This document shows, one piece after another, positions 5,380 through 6,691 of a stretch of 6,691 nt of DNA. The stretch covers positions 1 to 6,691 of the forward strand of contig NZ_CALBEX010000059.1 in the NCBI RefSeq assembly GCF_937889215.1. The letters run 5' to 3'. This DNA is from an uncultured Limnohabitans sp. Its GTDB lineage: Bacteria; Pseudomonadota; Gammaproteobacteria; Burkholderiales; Burkholderiaceae_C. The notes beneath the pieces are model-generated. The model did not search any database and was not told where the DNA came from. It saw only the letters and a list, made by a program, of their open reading frames with translations. Made by a program: the position numbers and the translations under genes. Within the stretch, counting starts at the first letter, position 1. Each line of letters opens with the position of its first letter.

Positions 5380-6495
5380 ATGTACGACATCGAAACCGTT
5401 TGGCAGCCAGATCGGGCGCACAACCAGTTACCGACACTGCCTCCGGGGCACGACCTGGAAAGCAAAGCAGTGCTGCGTGCCTGCATTACGGCCCGCGTTG
5501 CATTGGCCGAGCTGAAACAAGCCGCCGAGCTGATCCCCAACCAGACCATGCTCATCAACACGATTCCGCTGCTGGAGGCCAAAGACAGCTCGGAAATCGA
5601 AAACATCGTCACCACCACCGACCAGCTGTTCCAACACGCGGATGGCGATGGGCAAGCCGATCACGCCACCAAAGAAGCCTTGCGTTACCGAACCGCACTG
5701 CACCATGGCTATCGGTCACTCCAATCCAGGCCACTGTGCACGGCCACTGCCGTTGAAGTTTGTCGCACCCTCAAAGGTGCAGACATGGATATCCGACGAA
5801 CACCCGGCACCCAACTGACCAACGACCGGACGGGCGAAGTGATCTACACACCGCCGGAAGGGGAAGACCGGTTGCGAACCCTGCTGGCCAACTGGGAACG
5901 GTTTCTGCACAACGAAACCGAACTGGACCCATTGATACGAATGGCCGTTGGGCATTACCAATTTGAAGCCATTCACCCCTTCACGGACGGCAACGGACGC
6001 ACAGGCCGTGTCATCAACATCCTGTTTCTGCTCCAGCAAGAGCTGCTGAACCTGCCCATCCTCTATTTGAGCCGGCACATCATCGCGAACAAAGCCGACT
6101 ATTACCGCCTTTTGCTGGAAGTCACACGGGACCAGGCTTGGGAGCCTTGGGTCTTGTTCATGCTCAAAGCGGTGGAAGAAACATCGCGATGGACCACCGG
6201 AAAGATCGCGGCCATCCGGCAGTTGGCCGAACACACCACCGAACACGTACGGCTGAGCTTGCCCAAAATCTACAGCCGCGAGCTGGTCGATGTGATCTTT
6301 GAACAGCCCTACTGCCGAATTGGCAACCTCGTGGACAAGCATATTGGTCAAAGGCAAGCCGCATCGCGGTATTTGAAAGAGCTCGTGGCCTTGGGTGTGC
6401 TGCGCGAGATGACCCATGGGAAAGAAAAGCTCTTCATTCACCCCAAATTGATGCAATTGCTCAGCCGGGACAGCAACGGGTTTCAAGCGTACTAG
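5380..6495 (+). CDS. Fic family protein AMP-transferase, self-inhibited class II (SoFic-like)
   Basis: The 371-residue protein matches SoFic-type proteins (about 370 residues) in length and layout: an N-terminal helical Fic_N region (about 1-90), the Fic core (about 110-265) and a C-terminal winged-helix region (about 295-362). The catalytic motif HPFTDGNGRTGR spans 199-210 with H199 as general base, D203 as the usual metal ligand and the GNGR anion-binding loop intact. The substrate flap is visible as RRTPGTQLTNDRTGEVIYTPP (139-159). SSEIEN at 70-75 fits the inhibitory (S/T)xxxE(G/N) helix, with E74 placed to block ATP binding, so no separate antitoxin is needed. Family knowledge predicts transfer of AMP from ATP to hydroxyl side chains, including autoAMPylation; the target here is unknown. 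The winged helix may bind DNA or partners. No Shine-Dalgarno sequence is seen before the ATG, but WQPDRAHNQLPTLPP is a typical N-terminus for the family. Base composition is less GC-rich than recG. Confidence 0.92.
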   Translation: MYDIETVWQPDRAHNQLPTLPPGHDLESKAVLRACITARVALAELKQAAELIPNQTMLINTIPLLEAKDSSEIENIVTTTDQLFQHADGDGQADHATKEALRYRTALHHGYRSLQSRPLCTATAVEVCRTLKGADMDIRRTPGTQLTNDRTGEVIYTPPEGEDRLRTLLANWERFLHNETELDPLIRMAVGHYQFEAIHPFTDGNGRTGRVINILFLLQQELLNLPILYLSRHIIANKADYYRLLLEVTRDQAWEPWVLFMLKAVEETSRWTTGKIAAIRQLAEHTTEHVRLSLPKIYSRELVDVIFEQPYCRIGNLVDKHIGQRQAASRYLKELVALGVLREMTHGKEKLFIHPKLMQLLSRDSNGFQAY

Positions 6496-6691
6496 GCGGT
6501 CAACCCAAACACCACACTCATAGGCTGGCTGCCCTGGTGTGATTCGTAGACCACGCGGCCGTGGTAGGTGAAGGGGGCCGCTTTGCCTGCGGCCAGCTTG
6601 TTTTTGCGCACAAACAAATGGATGTCGATGCCCAAAGCGGCGTGGCGGATGATCTCTTGGCCGCGTTTGCTGGTCGGGTCGGTGGCGTTCT
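6492..6691 (-). CDS. C-terminal end of a DUF3427-domain protein (probable SF2 helicase)
   Basis: The - strand carries the last 65 residues of a gene that enters from the right edge, ending at TAG (6494-6492). NATDPTSKRGQEIIRH, IDIHLFVRKNK, PFTYHGRVVYESHQGSQPMSVVF are the signature blocks of DUF3427. In the family this domain usually sits at the C-terminus of superfamily II DEAD/DEAH-type helicases, often with an N-terminal phospholipase D-like nuclease domain, and such proteins are found in accessory and defence-type regions. Whether those domains are present here cannot be seen. The stop codon shares the palindrome CTAG with the stop of fic, so the two convergent genes overlap by four bases with no terminator between them. 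Codon use is GC-rich, like the housekeeping genes on the left. Confidence 0.8.
   Translation of the reverse strand, partial: NATDPTSKRGQEIIRHAALGIDIHLFVRKNKLAAGKAAPFTYHGRVVYESHQGSQPMSVVFGLTA

Overview
The window looks like a chromosomal segment of a betaproteobacterium in the order Burkholderiales, probably Comamonadaceae. The basis is GC-rich coding sequence, a typical burkholderial recG-oxyR cluster, and the style of the nitrile hydratase accessory protein and RhtA-like exporter. The family placement is inference from protein character, not a database result.

Left part (1-1190, + strand): the 3' end of a nitrile hydratase accessory (metal-loading) protein. Its TGA stop overlaps the TTG start of an RhtA-type amino acid exporter of the DMT superfamily.

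Middle part (1151-4713, - strand): three genes read leftward, in transcription order a small helix-turn-helix protein, recG and oxyR. OxyR keeps the peroxide-sensing cysteines at exactly the E. coli positions (C199 and C208). recG and oxyR are 16 bp apart and presumably share a transcript. A promoter-like element lies so close to the recG ATG that its mRNA would be leaderless. The last 40 bp of oxyR overlap the last 40 bp of the exporter gene, tail to tail.

Right part (about 4714-6691): accessory sequence of lower GC content. It holds (a) the decayed 3' end of one fic gene on the - strand, (b) a very short 3' tail of a different Fic-type gene (mobile mystery protein B-like) on the + strand, the two joined back to back near 5054, (c) a zone of palindromes and repeats at 5209-5371, (d) an intact 371-residue Fic AMP-transferase of the self-inhibited (class II, SoFic-like) type, and (e) the C-terminal end of a DUF3427-containing protein, normally a superfamily II helicase, convergent with fic and sharing the same CTAG for both stop codons.

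The left and middle parts are housekeeping: amino acid export, oxidative stress response and replication-fork repair. The right part has the character of a toxin/defence-type island that has taken up and lost Fic modules repeatedly. Its most unusual features are the head-to-head fic relics and the repeat-framed promoter of the intact fic gene. No tRNA, rRNA, CRISPR array or intact insertion sequence was seen.
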